Source: Bacteroidales bacterium
GTDB lineage: Bacteria > Bacteroidota > Bacteroidia > Bacteroidales > P3
Direction: 5' to 3'
Assembly: GCA_017480185.1 (NCBI GenBank)
Contig: JAFVBC010000024.1
Span: 1-53,861 of the forward strand
DNA length: 53,861 bases
Below the pieces are notes generated by a model. The model searched no databases. It was given only the letters and a program-made list of their open reading frames with translations, and was not told the origin of the DNA. Position numbers and translations under genes: made by a program. Shown here piece after piece: positions 17,039 to 25,922 of the stretch. Position 1 is the stretch's first letter, and the number at the start of each line of letters is the position of its first letter.

Positions 17039-18199
17039 ATGAGAACTAATTTCAGTAAAACTCTGTGCGCCGTTGCTTTTGCGGCTATGACTTTTAGTTT
17101 TGTGTCGTGTAAAGACGACACCGTAGTGGAAGAATTTGGTGATGAGCAAGCCGCTGCCGTAGCAAGTCAGTTTGTAGACCATACTGTAGCTCCCACCTAC
17201 ACCAATTTGGCTGCCAAAGCAGAATTGCTTGTTGAGCAGCTGAAAGCAGCTAAGGCCAACCCAACCGATGCCGCTGTTGAAACGGCTGCCAATACATTCC
17301 TTGAAGCTCGTGAAGAGTGGGAAAAAAGTGAAGCTTTTCTCTTTGGTGCCGCTGGCGACTTTGGCATTGACCCCCACATCGACTCGTGGCCTCTCGACCT
17401 TGATGCCCTCAACAACCTGTTGAACAGCCCGCTGATGTTGGCTGCCCTTGATGCAGACGATGGCGACGTTGTGGCTGGCGACAACCTGGGCAACGCCAAT
17501 TTGGGTTTCCATGGCATTGAATACATCCTCTTCTCGGAGGGTAACCCCAAAGCTGCATCGGCCATCACTGACGATGAGTGGATATATGCCATTGCTGTGG
17601 CTGGCGACTTGCGTAACCGTTGCTTCCAACTTGAAGTGAGTTGGGTGGGCGATGATGCTCCTGCTTCTCATGTTCAAAAGTTGGAAGACCTTGAACTGCC
17701 ATTTACCGTGGCCAGTGGCGATTATAGCTATGGTGAAAACATCAAACGCGCCGGCAATGCTGGTAGCACCTACGCCAGCCGTAAAGCTGCATTGATGGCC
17801 ATTGTGTCGGGCTGCATAGACATTGCCGATGAGGTGGGTTCATCAAAAATCAACTCGGCTTATGATGCTGAAGATACCACATACATTGAATCGCCATACA
17901 GTCGTCGTTCGATTATCGACTTCTATAACAACATCATAAGCATACAGAATGTTTATATGGGAGGCGTGAGTGGTCAGCGCGATGAGAGCAAATCGTTGCA
18001 CAAATATCTTGCTGCTATTGATGAAAATCTTGATGCAAAAGTGATTTCTGCAATAAATAATGCTCTCGACAAAATAAATGATATGCCTGCTCCGTTTGTT
18101 CTCAACTATAGCGACGCTCGTAATGGCGAAGCCGTAGAAGCCTGTGCAAGTCTCTCGGAAACGCTTGATGAGGCTTTGGAGGCTTTGAAGAACAGTTGA
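17039..18199 (+). CDS. Imelysin family lipoprotein
   Basis: A 386-residue exported lipoprotein with the lipobox FSFVSC (Cys about residue 22). The imelysin GxHxxE motif is present as GFHGIEYILF near residue 160, with helical flanks (FVDHTVAPTYTNLAAKAELL). Imelysin (EfeO/IrpA-type) proteins take part in iron acquisition at the cell envelope. The downstream di-heme enzyme starts about 20 bp after the stop. The operon context supports an iron-related function. Confidence 0.9.
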   Translation: MRTNFSKTLCAVAFAAMTFSFVSCKDDTVVEEFGDEQAAAVASQFVDHTVAPTYTNLAAKAELLVEQLKAAKANPTDAAVETAANTFLEAREEWEKSEAFLFGAAGDFGIDPHIDSWPLDLDALNNLLNSPLMLAALDADDGDVVAGDNLGNANLGFHGIEYILFSEGNPKAASAITDDEWIYAIAVAGDLRNRCFQLEVSWVGDDAPASHVQKLEDLELPFTVASGDYSYGENIKRAGNAGSTYASRKAALMAIVSGCIDIADEVGSSKINSAYDAEDTTYIESPYSRRSIIDFYNNIISIQNVYMGGVSGQRDESKSLHKYLAAIDENLDAKVISAINNALDKINDMPAPFVLNYSDARNGEAVEACASLSETLDEALEALKNS

Positions 18200-18219
18200 T
18201 ATTAAAACAAAAAAATGGC

Positions 18220-19794
18220 ATGAAACACACAACAACAATAGCAGTAGCCCTGCTTTCATGTGCCCTCTTTGTGGCTTGTAAAAATGATGAGCCACCAGTG
18301 GTAAACGCCACGGAAGAGATAGGTGAAGAGACCTATGCGGGCGGTCTGCTTGGCACAACTTTCAACCAGTCGGCATCGGCCTATGAAGACCCAACACCAG
18401 CTGTAGAACAAGCGGGTATGGTGAATGCTTTCAAGTATGGAGAAATGTTCTTCGAGCACACGATGACGCAAAACAACGCTCCTTTCAATGGTCTGGGCCC
18501 GTTGTATATCCGTTCGTCGTGCGAAAGCTGCCATCCAGGCTATGGTCATGGTCGTCGTATGGAACGTTATCGCGCCGACGATTGGGGCAACGGCTATTTG
18601 TTGGTGGTTTACAACAAAGATGCTGCAGGTGATCCCTACGAAACCTCGTTGGCTGGTATGCCACAAACAAAGGCTGTGGCTCCGTTTAAGCCGTCGATTG
18701 ACGAGACAAAGATTCAAATAAGTTGGTTGGACTATACCGACGAATGGGGCAACCGTTTTGAAGATGGGGAAACATATAGCCTTATTTACCCTGAGGTGAA
18801 TATCCCCGAGGATGCTTTTTATGCTCCGTTGGTAACTCCTTATGCAAGCCTCGGCTTTAGATTGGAAACAACCATTGGTATTTATGGTACGGGCTTGCTG
18901 GATGCCATACCTGATGACTCTCTGAAGGCTCAGTATCAGAAGGAGTATGATGCAGGCGCTAATCTCAACCCAGCCATTTGGAATGGTAGCGACTGGGCTT
19001 CAACCTATGGCAACACCAATCACCCCAAACGTTTCACCTATGCCTTGAGTCGTGGCCCGTTGCAGGATGCTGCTGGTGCTAATGCTATTTGGAACATTAC
19101 CAATGTAACACGTGTTGATCGCAGGTATCACTACTTGAGTCTTACCAAATCTATCTATGCTAACGCCGCTGCCAACGACCCAGAAGTGCAAGCCGACTTC
19201 TATCGTTACTTCCCTCAGTGGGAAAAAACGGGTGATCCTGCTACCGACATATATAATTACTTGATGTGCGACACATTACCCATAGAGATGAGTAGTGAAG
19301 ACTATGTTAACTTTATGGTGTGGCACAGAGGCCTTGCAGTGCCAGCTGCACGAAACTTGAATGATGCTACGGTGCAACGCGGTCGCAAATTGTTCCGTGA
19401 GATAGGTTGTGCTGCATGTCACCGCCCAAGTTGGACTACGGGTAAGGACAACTATACCGATCCTAACCGTTTCTTCACCGATGGTGATGCTCGTTTGCCT
19501 CGCTATCCCTATCAGAAGATTTGGCCGTATTCCGACATGGTGCAGCACCGCTTGAACATGGTGAACGATATTCGCACAGGTTGGTGTCGTACCACTCCGC
19601 TGTGGGGTAGGGGTCTGGCACAAGTGTGCTCGGGACATAGCGACCGTCTGCACGACTGTCGTGCCCGCAACACCATGGAGGCCATCATGTGGCATGGTTG
19701 CCAGGGTAGCGATGCCCGTCAATCGGTGGAGAATTTCAGGGCTCTGTCGAAGGCCGACCGTGATGCAATAGTCAAGTTTATAGATGCCATTTAA
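18220..19794 (+). CDS. Di-heme oxidoreductase family lipoprotein (DUF1111-like)
   Basis: A 524-residue c-type cytochrome. The signal ends in lipobox LFVAC. Two heme-attachment motifs are seen: CESCH near residue 103 and CAACH near residue 398. The C-terminal RTTPLWGRGLAQ ... RLHDCRARNTMEAIMWHG is typical of the family. The start is the ATG at 18220, which gives the signal peptide directly. Four extra Cys (WCR, QVCSG, LHDCR, HGCQ) lie in the C-terminal conserved block where relatives usually have other residues; they may form disulfides. It sits with imelysin and a CcsA protein able to attach its hemes. Confidence 0.88.
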   Translation: MKHTTTIAVALLSCALFVACKNDEPPVVNATEEIGEETYAGGLLGTTFNQSASAYEDPTPAVEQAGMVNAFKYGEMFFEHTMTQNNAPFNGLGPLYIRSSCESCHPGYGHGRRMERYRADDWGNGYLLVVYNKDAAGDPYETSLAGMPQTKAVAPFKPSIDETKIQISWLDYTDEWGNRFEDGETYSLIYPEVNIPEDAFYAPLVTPYASLGFRLETTIGIYGTGLLDAIPDDSLKAQYQKEYDAGANLNPAIWNGSDWASTYGNTNHPKRFTYALSRGPLQDAAGANAIWNITNVTRVDRRYHYLSLTKSIYANAAANDPEVQADFYRYFPQWEKTGDPATDIYNYLMCDTLPIEMSSEDYVNFMVWHRGLAVPAARNLNDATVQRGRKLFREIGCAACHRPSWTTGKDNYTDPNRFFTDGDARLPRYPYQKIWPYSDMVQHRLNMVNDIRTGWCRTTPLWGRGLAQVCSGHSDRLHDCRARNTMEAIMWHGCQGSDARQSVENFRALSKADRDAIVKFIDAI

Positions 19795-19811
19795 CCTAAA
19801 GGCTAATCTAA

Positions 19812-19851
19812 AGGGTTGTCTGCACTAAAAGCATACAACCCTATTTTTTTA
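19812..19851 (+). terminator. Hairpin with T-run between di-heme gene and ccsA
   Basis: The stem AGGGTTGT (19812-19819) pairs with ACAACCCT (19835-19842), with an inner TGC/GCA pairing, followed by a run of T from 19844. This is a good intrinsic terminator. It ends only about 12 bp before the ccsA ATG at 19864, so it may act as an attenuator. Confidence 0.75.
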
Positions 19852-19863
19852 TTTTTTATTGTT

Positions 19864-21987
19864 ATGAAAAAGGTATGGTGGTGGTTGGTAGTGGTTGCGG
19901 TGGTAGCAATGGCTGCTGGAACGGTTGTTGAAAAGACAAGAGGACATGCCATAGCAGCCGATGTTGTGTACGGCTCATGGTGGTTTTGTATTATCATGGC
20001 GTTAATAGCGTTGTGTGCCGTAGGTAGCATTATAAAAGAAAAGCTATGGAAAAAACCGCCACAGATGGTGATACACGCAGCTATTGCGGTGATAATTATA
20101 GGCGGAGGACTCACCACTTGGACTGGTCATCAAGGAGTGATGACATTGATGCCTCATGAAGAGACTTCGGTCTATCAAACGGCATCGGGTCAGGCAACGC
20201 TGCCTTTTGGTGTAACCCTTGACCGTTTTGAAGTGGTGAATTATCCAGGCACTAATGCACCAATGGACTTTGTTAGTTACATCATGGTGGAAGACTCGCC
20301 CTACGAGGTGTCAATGAACCACATACTTCGCCACAAGGGTTATCGGCTCTATCAAGAAGACTATGACGACCAAGGGGGAACGGTGCTTCGCGTCAATCAC
20401 GACCCATGGGGTATTGGTGTAACATATACTGGTTATGGTTTGCTCATACTTGGTATGCTGTGGCTTATGATTGATCGTAAGGGCAACTTCCGCCGATTGC
20501 TAAAGCCCGTTGCTGTTGTTGCAGTGCTATTGTTTCCAACGGTGCATAGCATGGCTACCCCCAACACTCTGCCCCGAAGCACTGCCGATAAAATGGGGCA
20601 GATGTATGTGCTTTATAAGGGAAGATTGTGTCCGGTGCAAACGTTGGCCAAAGATTTTACCACAAAGCTTACGGGTAAGTCCACCTATCAGGGGCTCTCT
20701 TCGGAGCAGGTGTTTGCGGGCTATATGTTCTACTTTGACCAGTGGTGCAATGAGCCTATCATAAAGGTGAAAGGCAGTGTATTGCGTCAGCAGTTGCATC
20801 TTCAAGGTAAACGAGCATCGTATATGCAACTTTTGCCTCTTGAGAGTGAGCGCCAGTCGCCACATACCGATAAAAATACCCGTGCTGCCATCGAAAAAGG
20901 AAGCCTTGTTCGCATGTTGCTATCGGGAGAATTGATGAAAATATATCCTGTAAAAGATACTCTGCAAAGAGTTGAATGGGTGTCGCAAAGCGATGCGTTG
21001 CCTCTTGATATTGACGATGCCGAGTATCTGTACATACGTAAACAGTTGGGCTTTTGCCAGGAATTGGTGATACGTGGCCAGTATGACTCATTGGAACGTG
21101 TCTTCGACAAACAAATAGCATATCAGAAAAAGCAGGCTGAGGCTGTGTTACCATCGATGAATCAGTACAAAGCCGAACGTCTATATAATGCACTCACGGC
21201 AGGAAAATGGATAGCCATGTGCAGCATCACCCTGGGGTTGTTGTGTTTTGCTTTGACGCTTGTTTTCATGGCTCGGGGTCGTCGTTTGCCGAAACCTGCC
21301 CTTATCGTTGCTTCGGTTTACATGGCAGTATTGCTTGCCTACTTAGTAACCGTATTTGTGCTGCGATGGATAACGGGTGGGCATATACCGCTGGCTGGAG
21401 GCTATGATAGTATGAACGCCATGGCCATTGTGATTAGCATCTTGGCCCTTGCACTTGTGCGTCGGCAACCATTGGCGGTACCTGTGGGAATGCTTACCGT
21501 TGGGTTCTGTCTGCTTGTGGCTATGATCAGTGGTAGCAATCCTCCTGTTACACCGCTCATGCCGGTGCTTTCGTCGCCGTTGCTCACGTTGCACGTGTCG
21601 GTAATAATGTGTTCCTATGCGGCATTTTTCTTTGTTATGCTCACCTCTTTTGGTGGACTGATTATGGTGCGCAATGAAGCCGTTACCGAACGGCTTCGTC
21701 GCATGGTGGTTGTGATGTTATACCCTGCACAATTTTTATTGGCCATTGGCATAATAATTGGAGCGGTATGGGCTAATGTGTCGTGGGGCAATTATTGGAC
21801 ATGGGACCCCAAGGAGGTGTGGGCTCTAATCACTTTTATCATCTATGCTGTGCCTTTGCATAAGAATTGTCGTATGCTCGCCAAACCGTCGGCGTTCCAC
21901 CTTTATTGTTTCTTGGCATTCCTCAGTGTGGCCATCACCTACTTTGGAGTGAATTTGGTATTGGGTGGAGTGCACGCCTACAACTAA
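19864..21987 (+). CDS. Cytochrome c biogenesis protein, ResB-CcsA fusion
   Basis: A 707-residue membrane protein of the system II heme-delivery type. The N-terminal part (about 1-230) is ResB-like with four membrane helices and a periplasmic segment. A second periplasmic region spans about 240-440. The C-terminal CcsA part has six or more helices and the heme motif WGNYWTWDPKEVWALI near residues 640-655. The start is ATG at 19864, just after a terminator-like hairpin. It likely serves the upstream di-heme oxidoreductase and other c-type cytochromes. Confidence 0.9.
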   Translation: MKKVWWWLVVVAVVAMAAGTVVEKTRGHAIAADVVYGSWWFCIIMALIALCAVGSIIKEKLWKKPPQMVIHAAIAVIIIGGGLTTWTGHQGVMTLMPHEETSVYQTASGQATLPFGVTLDRFEVVNYPGTNAPMDFVSYIMVEDSPYEVSMNHILRHKGYRLYQEDYDDQGGTVLRVNHDPWGIGVTYTGYGLLILGMLWLMIDRKGNFRRLLKPVAVVAVLLFPTVHSMATPNTLPRSTADKMGQMYVLYKGRLCPVQTLAKDFTTKLTGKSTYQGLSSEQVFAGYMFYFDQWCNEPIIKVKGSVLRQQLHLQGKRASYMQLLPLESERQSPHTDKNTRAAIEKGSLVRMLLSGELMKIYPVKDTLQRVEWVSQSDALPLDIDDAEYLYIRKQLGFCQELVIRGQYDSLERVFDKQIAYQKKQAEAVLPSMNQYKAERLYNALTAGKWIAMCSITLGLLCFALTLVFMARGRRLPKPALIVASVYMAVLLAYLVTVFVLRWITGGHIPLAGGYDSMNAMAIVISILALALVRRQPLAVPVGMLTVGFCLLVAMISGSNPPVTPLMPVLSSPLLTLHVSVIMCSYAAFFFVMLTSFGGLIMVRNEAVTERLRRMVVVMLYPAQFLLAIGIIIGAVWANVSWGNYWTWDPKEVWALITFIIYAVPLHKNCRMLAKPSAFHLYCFLAFLSVAITYFGVNLVLGGVHAYN

Positions 21988-22021
21988 ACTACAAAGACTT
22001 TTCCACGGAAAGATAAACGAT

Positions 22022-22327
22022 ATGGTCGACTTTTCTAACCTTACATTAGAAGGGCTCGTGGTGGGCTTTGCCACCTTTCTTTGCATTGGTCTGTTTCATC
22101 CCCTTGTCATCAAGGCTGAGTACTATTGGGGCGTTGGTTGCTGGTGGCTCTTTGCGCTGGGAGGTGTTGTGTGCTGTGTGTTGTCGTTGGTAGTGAGCAA
22201 TTTGATAATTAGCGTTATTCTTGGTGTCGTGGCATGCTCATTTTTTTGGTCGATAGGAGAACTTTTCAAGCAACGTAAAAGGGTAGAAAGGGGTTGGTTT
22301 CCTCGTAATCCGAAGCGAAACAAATAG
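22022..22327 (+). CDS. DUF4491 family membrane protein
   Basis: A 101-residue protein with three to four hydrophobic segments and the DUF4491 pattern: LFHPLVIKAEYYWG near residue 28, SIGELFKQRKRVERGWFP, and the terminal NPKR. Its function is unknown. The start is the ATG at 22022 (MVDFSNLTLEG); an upstream frame extension would overlap ccsA. It follows ccsA by 34 bp and may be co-transcribed. Confidence 0.85.
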   Translation: MVDFSNLTLEGLVVGFATFLCIGLFHPLVIKAEYYWGVGCWWLFALGGVVCCVLSLVVSNLIISVILGVVACSFFWSIGELFKQRKRVERGWFPRNPKRNK

Positions 22328-22350
22328 TCTTTCGTTGCACCATCTCCATA

Positions 22351-22394
22351 TCATCTCCTGCCTATCGCCTACTCTTCTCCCTATCAAAGCCTAC
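22351..22394 (-). repeat. 22-bp unit repeat, copy 1 (two degenerate units)
   Basis: Read on the minus strand it is two 22-bp units. The first, GTAGGCTTTGATAGGGAGAA plus GA, matches 19/22 with the unit at 39495-39516; the second is more diverged (15/22). It lies in the gap between DUF4491 and cysS. Confidence 0.6.
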
Positions 22395-22471
22395 TAAAAT
22401 AGGGATTGTATGGGTGATGATATTGTGATTGTATAAAAATAACATGCGCTTCTCCTCTGCTGAAAAAAGCG

Positions 22472-22480
22472 TAAATTTGC
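22472..22480 (+). promoter_or_regulatory. -7 promoter element of cysS
   Basis: TAAATTTGC, identical to the -7 box of the first gene in the window, lies 22 bp before the cysS ATG. No clear -33 box is seen. Confidence 0.55.
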
Positions 22481-22502
22481 CGATTAGAAAAATAGTATTG
22501 CT

Positions 22503-23966
22503 ATGCAAAACCTCTTGATATACAATACCCTCACACGCATAAAAGAGCCTTTCCGCCCTCTTACAGAGGGGCGAGTGGGCATGTATGTGTGTGGCCCAAC
22601 CGTTTACGGCGATGGCCATTTGGGTCATGCGCGTCCAGCAATCACTTTCGATGTGGTGTTTCGCTATCTGCAACATTTGGGTTATAAGGTGCGCTATGTG
22701 CGCAACATTACCGATGTGGGGCACCTTGAGCACGATGCCGATGAGGGTGAGGACAAGATTGCCAAAAAGGCGCGTCTTGAGCAGTTGGAACCCATGGAGG
22801 TGGCGCAATACTACACCAATCGCTATCATGCTGCCATGGATAGGCTAAATGTGTTGCGCCCATCAATTGAGCCCCATGCCAGTGGCCATATTCCCGAGCA
22901 GATAGAGTTGGTGCAACGCATACTTGATGCTGGCTATGCCTACGAAAGTAATGGTAGTGTGTATTTCGATGTGCGAAAATATCAGGCAGAAACTCATAAG
23001 TATGGCCAACTGAGTGGTAGGGTGATTGACGAAATGTTGTCAACTACTCGCGAGTTGGATGGGCAGACCGAGAAGCACGACACTGCCGACTTTGCTTTGT
23101 GGAAAAAGGCTGCTCCCGAACACATCATGCGGTGGCACTCACCATGGAGCGATGGTTTCCCTGGTTGGCACACCGAATGTACAGCCATGGGTACGAAGTA
23201 TTTGGGAGAAACGTTCGACATTCACGGGGGGGGGATGGATCTTGTTTTCCCGCACCATGAAAGTGAAATTGCACAACAATGTGCTGCTACTGGTCATGGC
23301 CCCTGTCGATATTGGATGCACAACAACATGATAACTATCAATGGTCAGAAGATGGGCAAAAGTTTGGGCAACTTCATTACTCTTGACCAGTTCTTCACGG
23401 GTTCGCATCCCCTGCTAACGCAGGCATATAGCCCCATGACTATTCGCTTCTTTATATTGCAAGCTCACTATCGGTCAACGGTCGATTTTAGCAACGAAGC
23501 CCTACAAGCAGCAGAAAAGGGATGTGACAGATTGCTTGAGGCATCAAGACTGATAGGTCGGCTGTCGGCATCGGGAACGTCGAGTGTGGATGTTAGCCGT
23601 TTGCGTGAGAAGTGCTACGAGGCCATCAACGACGATTTCAATACCCCCATTGTCATAGGACATCTCTTTGATGCAGCCAAGATAGTCAATAGCGTCAACG
23701 ATGGTAAAGCCACGCTTACGCAACCCGACATTGAAGAATTGCGCAGTGTGTTCGACACATTCTTGTTCAACATTCTGGGTATGCGCGATGATGCAGCGTC
23801 GAGCAATGCTGAGGTGGTAGATGGGTTGATGAAAATAATCCTTGACATTCGAGCACAAGCCAAAGCCGAAAAGAATTGGGCTGTAAGCGACTTGTTACGC
23901 GACAACCTAAAGGCCCTTGGTATAACGGTTAAGGATGGCAAAGATGGCTCCTCATATACCATGTAA
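22503..23966 (+). CDS. cysS: Cysteinyl-tRNA synthetase
   Basis: A 487-residue class I synthetase. The zinc-binding Cys and nucleotide site appear in [18 protein letters not shown] (HIGH-like HLGH). Also seen are [12 protein letters not shown], the second zinc ligand region [18 protein letters not shown], and the KMSKS-equivalent KMGKSLGNF with Gly in place of the first Ser. The C-terminal anticodon-binding region is complete. The length is normal. Confidence 0.96.
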   Translation: MQNLLIYNTLTRIKEPFRPLTEGRVGMYVCGPTVYGDGHLGHARPAITFDVVFRYLQHLGYKVRYVRNITDVGHLEHDADEGEDKIAKKARLEQLEPMEVAQYYTNRYHAAMDRLNVLRPSIEPHASGHIPEQIELVQRILDAGYAYESNGSVYFDVRKYQAETHKYGQLSGRVIDEMLSTTRELDGQTEKHDTADFALWKKAAPEHIMRWHSPWSDGFPGWHTECTAMGTKYLGETFDIHGGGMDLVFPHHESEIAQQCAATGHGPCRYWMHNNMITINGQKMGKSLGNFITLDQFFTGSHPLLTQAYSPMTIRFFILQAHYRSTVDFSNEALQAAEKGCDRLLEASRLIGRLSASGTSSVDVSRLREKCYEAINDDFNTPIVIGHLFDAAKIVNSVNDGKATLTQPDIEELRSVFDTFLFNILGMRDDAASSNAEVVDGLMKIILDIRAQAKAEKNWAVSDLLRDNLKALGITVKDGKDGSSYTM

Positions 23967-24001
23967 CTACAATAAGCAATAGTAACATACCCCCTACTTC
24001 T

Positions 24002-24706
24002 ATGAAGAAAGCAGACTTGATACTCATTCTGTGTGTCGTGGTGATTCTCACCCCCTTTTTCATTCCCTCTACTGGTTTTCTTGATTGGTTCAACCAAACC
24101 ACGGCGGCCCATCCCTATATCATGGCATTCTTCAAGTTTGCCATACTTTCCACATTGGGCGAAGTGCTTGCTTTGCGCATCCGCAAGGGTGTCTATCATG
24201 AGAAAGGCTTTGGCATAGTGCCACGCATGATGGTGTGGGGATTTTTGGGCATGTGCATAGCCATGGCCATGGTGATATTCAAAACAGGTGTGCCTGCTTT
24301 TCTTGAAGCCGTGGCGGGATGTGAGCAAGGCAGCCTTGCATCGGTCTTTAACGATGGGCATTTCACTTGGGGTAAACTGGGTATAGCCTTTGCCGTAAGT
24401 GTACTCATGAACACCATATTTGCGCCAGTGATGATGACCTTCCACAAGTGCACCGATATGCATATTGGAATGACTGGCGGAACTGTATTGGGATTGCTTC
24501 GCCCCATGAAGATGCGCCAAATTGTTAGTAACATCAACTGGGAGGCTCATTGGAATGTGGTGATAAAGAAAACCATTCCCCTTTTCTGGTATCCAGCTCA
24601 CACCATTACTTTCATTTTACCATCCAACTACCAGGTTATCTTTGCCGCATTGCTTGGTGTAGCTCTTGGATTGATGCTGGCATTGGCAGGAGGGGCAAAG
24701 AAATGA
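24002..24706 (+). CDS. Mpv17/PMP22-like integral membrane protein
   Basis: A 234-residue protein with five or six hydrophobic segments. The C-terminal segment WNVVIKKTIPLFWYPAHTIT plus FILPSNYQ resembles the Mpv17/PMP22 signature (W..WP..NF..VP..R). The function in bacteria is unknown. The stop overlaps the start of the next gene by 4 bp (ATGA at 24703-24706), so the two are translationally coupled. Confidence 0.6.
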   Translation: MKKADLILILCVVVILTPFFIPSTGFLDWFNQTTAAHPYIMAFFKFAILSTLGEVLALRIRKGVYHEKGFGIVPRMMVWGFLGMCIAMAMVIFKTGVPAFLEAVAGCEQGSLASVFNDGHFTWGKLGIAFAVSVLMNTIFAPVMMTFHKCTDMHIGMTGGTVLGLLRPMKMRQIVSNINWEAHWNVVIKKTIPLFWYPAHTITFILPSNYQVIFAALLGVALGLMLALAGGAKK

Positions 24707-25905
24707 AGCGCCTGTTGCTTGTGGCAGCATGCGTTGCTTTGCTGATAGATTCCTCCCCTGCCCAAGAAAAGAAGCTCAAGTGGAGTGGCCACGTTAACCC
24801 TCACTATTATGCCGATAGCCGTTCAGTGGTGGGTGGACGCGAAGACATGATGCATTTTTTTCCGCAGCCAATAGTAACAGATAGCGCAGGAAACGATATT
24901 AACGACGGCTGGCAAGCCGACATGGTGGCCATCACTGCACGGTTAGGTCTACGCATACAAGGGCCAACGATGCTTGGTGCTGAGTCGGGAGCCTATATCG
25001 AGGGCGGCTTCACTGGCTCTACAAATTCGGCAATCAACAACTTCCGTTTGCGTCATGCCTACTTTACACTCGACTGGAAGCATCATCACCTTTTGGCTGG
25101 TCAGTATTGGTATGCCATGGTGATACACGAAATAATGCCAGGCACAAATCCCCTTAACATGGGGGCTCCGTTTCACCCCTATGCTCGCTACACCCAGTTG
25201 CGCTATACCTATACTATCGGGTCTTTAGAGGCAATGGCCGTTACCCAGTGGCAACTCGACAATACCAGTAAAGGTCTATTGGATGGTGTAGCAACAGCAA
25301 GTTCCACTTTTTCGCGTCATTCATTGTTCCCCGAAACGACACTTCAGTTGCGTTATCGTGACGAACGACTCTTTGTGGGTGTTGCTGCCAATATCAAAAG
25401 TATTCAGCCTGTGGTCAACACTCAGGGCTCTGCCGCCCCACAACGTTTACACACATCGTATACCTATTCGGCATTTGGCAGTTACACTTTTGATGGTATG
25501 ACCCTCAAGGCACAAACCCTCCTCAACAATAGCCTGTACGAAGCCAGTTCGTTGGGCGGATATGTTCTGCTGACCGATATTGCATCTGCCGATTGGACTG
25601 CCTATGATTGGACGTTCAACACCGTGTGGTTTGACATCAGTCGCAACCGAGGTCATTGGCGGCCTGGCTTTTTTGTGGGTTATGCTCGCAATCAAGGAGT
25701 GGATGCGCAAAGCGATGCAACCACCAATGCTTTCATCTTTGGCCGTGGTGAGACGCTTGATTATCTATGGCGTGTGCAGCCACGATTAGTGTACACCACC
25801 TTGCAGGGGCTCAGTTTCACGGCCGAGGCCGAGTATACTCGTGCTGGATACGCGACACCGGTGGGTAATTTGCGTCTTTCGCTCACCATGCTTTATGCTT
25901 TTTAG
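24703..25905 (+). CDS. Outer membrane beta-barrel protein
   Basis: A 400-residue exported protein. The signal peptide MKRLLLVAACVALLIDSSPA is followed by QEKK, then WSGHVNPHYYADSRS and regularly spaced amphipathic strands (LRHAYFTLDWKHHHLLAGQ, TQLRYTYTIGSLEAM). The C-terminus is LRLSLTMLYAF, ending in Phe as barrel proteins do. The start is ATG at 24703, coupled to the Mpv17-like gene. No family beyond porin-like barrel can be named. It converges with the permease gene at 25923. Confidence 0.8.
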   Translation: MKRLLLVAACVALLIDSSPAQEKKLKWSGHVNPHYYADSRSVVGGREDMMHFFPQPIVTDSAGNDINDGWQADMVAITARLGLRIQGPTMLGAESGAYIEGGFTGSTNSAINNFRLRHAYFTLDWKHHHLLAGQYWYAMVIHEIMPGTNPLNMGAPFHPYARYTQLRYTYTIGSLEAMAVTQWQLDNTSKGLLDGVATASSTFSRHSLFPETTLQLRYRDERLFVGVAANIKSIQPVVNTQGSAAPQRLHTSYTYSAFGSYTFDGMTLKAQTLLNNSLYEASSLGGYVLLTDIASADWTAYDWTFNTVWFDISRNRGHWRPGFFVGYARNQGVDAQSDATTNAFIFGRGETLDYLWRVQPRLVYTTLQGLSFTAEAEYTRAGYATPVGNLRLSLTMLYAF

Positions 25906-25922
25906 TAGGGGTTTTTGCAGGC

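Noticed and set aside
16769-17677. Long minus-strand frame opposite the imelysin gene.
   Set aside because: It lies antisense to a clear imelysin gene and shows no domain or signal logic; it is a composition shadow. The same holds for the long frames at 23615-24601, 30307-31011 and 32304-33125 (minus).
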